From positions 1 to 6,009 of the forward strand of contig CABTZE010000125.1 of the NCBI GenBank assembly GCA_902489215.1: a DNA stretch of 6,009 bases, in the 5' to 3' direction. The translations under genes were made by a program, and so were the position numbers. Positions 5,976 to 6,009 of the stretch are shown here, piece by piece (the stretch's first letter is position 1; each line of letters begins with the position of its first letter). Origin of the DNA: an uncultured Brevibacterium sp. Its GTDB lineage: Bacteria; Actinomycetota; Actinomycetes; Actinomycetales; Brevibacteriaceae. The notes beneath the pieces were generated by a model. The model saw only the letters and a list, made by a program, of their open reading frames with translations. It was not told where the DNA came from and made no database searches.

Positions 5976-6009
5976 TCAGCCCTTTTTCAGTTCCGCGAAG
6001 GCCCGCTGC
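5976..6009 (-). CDS. 3' end of an unidentified minus-strand gene (partial)
   Basis: Minus-strand translation from the right edge ends QRAFAELKKG followed by TGA (5976-5978). The residues look like a normal alpha-helical, charged protein C terminus, and the stop is followed at 32 bases by a strong terminator-like hairpin, as expected for a real gene end. The gene continues beyond the window; ten residues are too few to name a family. Confidence 0.5.
   Translation of the reverse strand, partial: QRAFAELKKG

Noticed and set aside
1..6009. CRISPR array, tRNA, rRNA or riboswitch
   Set aside because: No regularly spaced repeats, cloverleaf or conserved RNA motif was seen on either strand by reading; a covariance-model scan would be the decisive check.

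Overview
The window looks like chromosomal DNA from a moderately GC-rich actinobacterium. The reasons are third codon positions rich in G/C, GTG used as a start, strong GGAGG-type ribosome binding sites, and proteins whose style fits that group. The genus cannot be fixed from this sequence alone.

Layout from left to right. (1) A perfect 19-bp-stem hairpin (1-42) lies just beyond the stop codon of a minus-strand gene for a Cys/Met-metabolism PLP enzyme of the trans-sulfuration family (52-1299). (2) A 239-bp divergent intergenic region with small dyads separates it from a plus-strand DHA2-type (EmrB/QacA/LmrB-like) 14-helix drug-exporter gene (1539-3005). (3) A two-gene plus-strand operon follows. 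Its first gene (3130-4287) encodes an XRE helix-turn-helix protein fused to an ImmA/IrrE (COG2856) zinc metallopeptidase. Its second gene (4287-4778), coupled by a TGATG overlap, encodes a DUF4411 PIN-like nuclease. (4) A convergent minus-strand gene (4857-5804) encodes an unrecognised polytopic membrane protein. (5) A second, base-for-base identical copy of the hairpin (5902-5943) comes next. (6) The last codons of another minus-strand gene (5976-6009) run off the right edge.

The accessory element is the ImmA/IrrE-DUF4411 pair. It has the architecture of a toxin-antitoxin-like or stress-response module: an upstream DNA-binding regulator with its own protease domain, and a downstream candidate ribonuclease, with perfect dyads just upstream that could be operators. 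The pair belongs to a recognisable family combination, so it is not a wholly new system, although its biological role is poorly defined as far as I know. The other genes look like ordinary metabolism, transport and membrane functions. The two identical long hairpins are the most striking non-coding feature. Both sit immediately downstream of minus-strand stop codons, so they are best read as a repeated terminator sequence.
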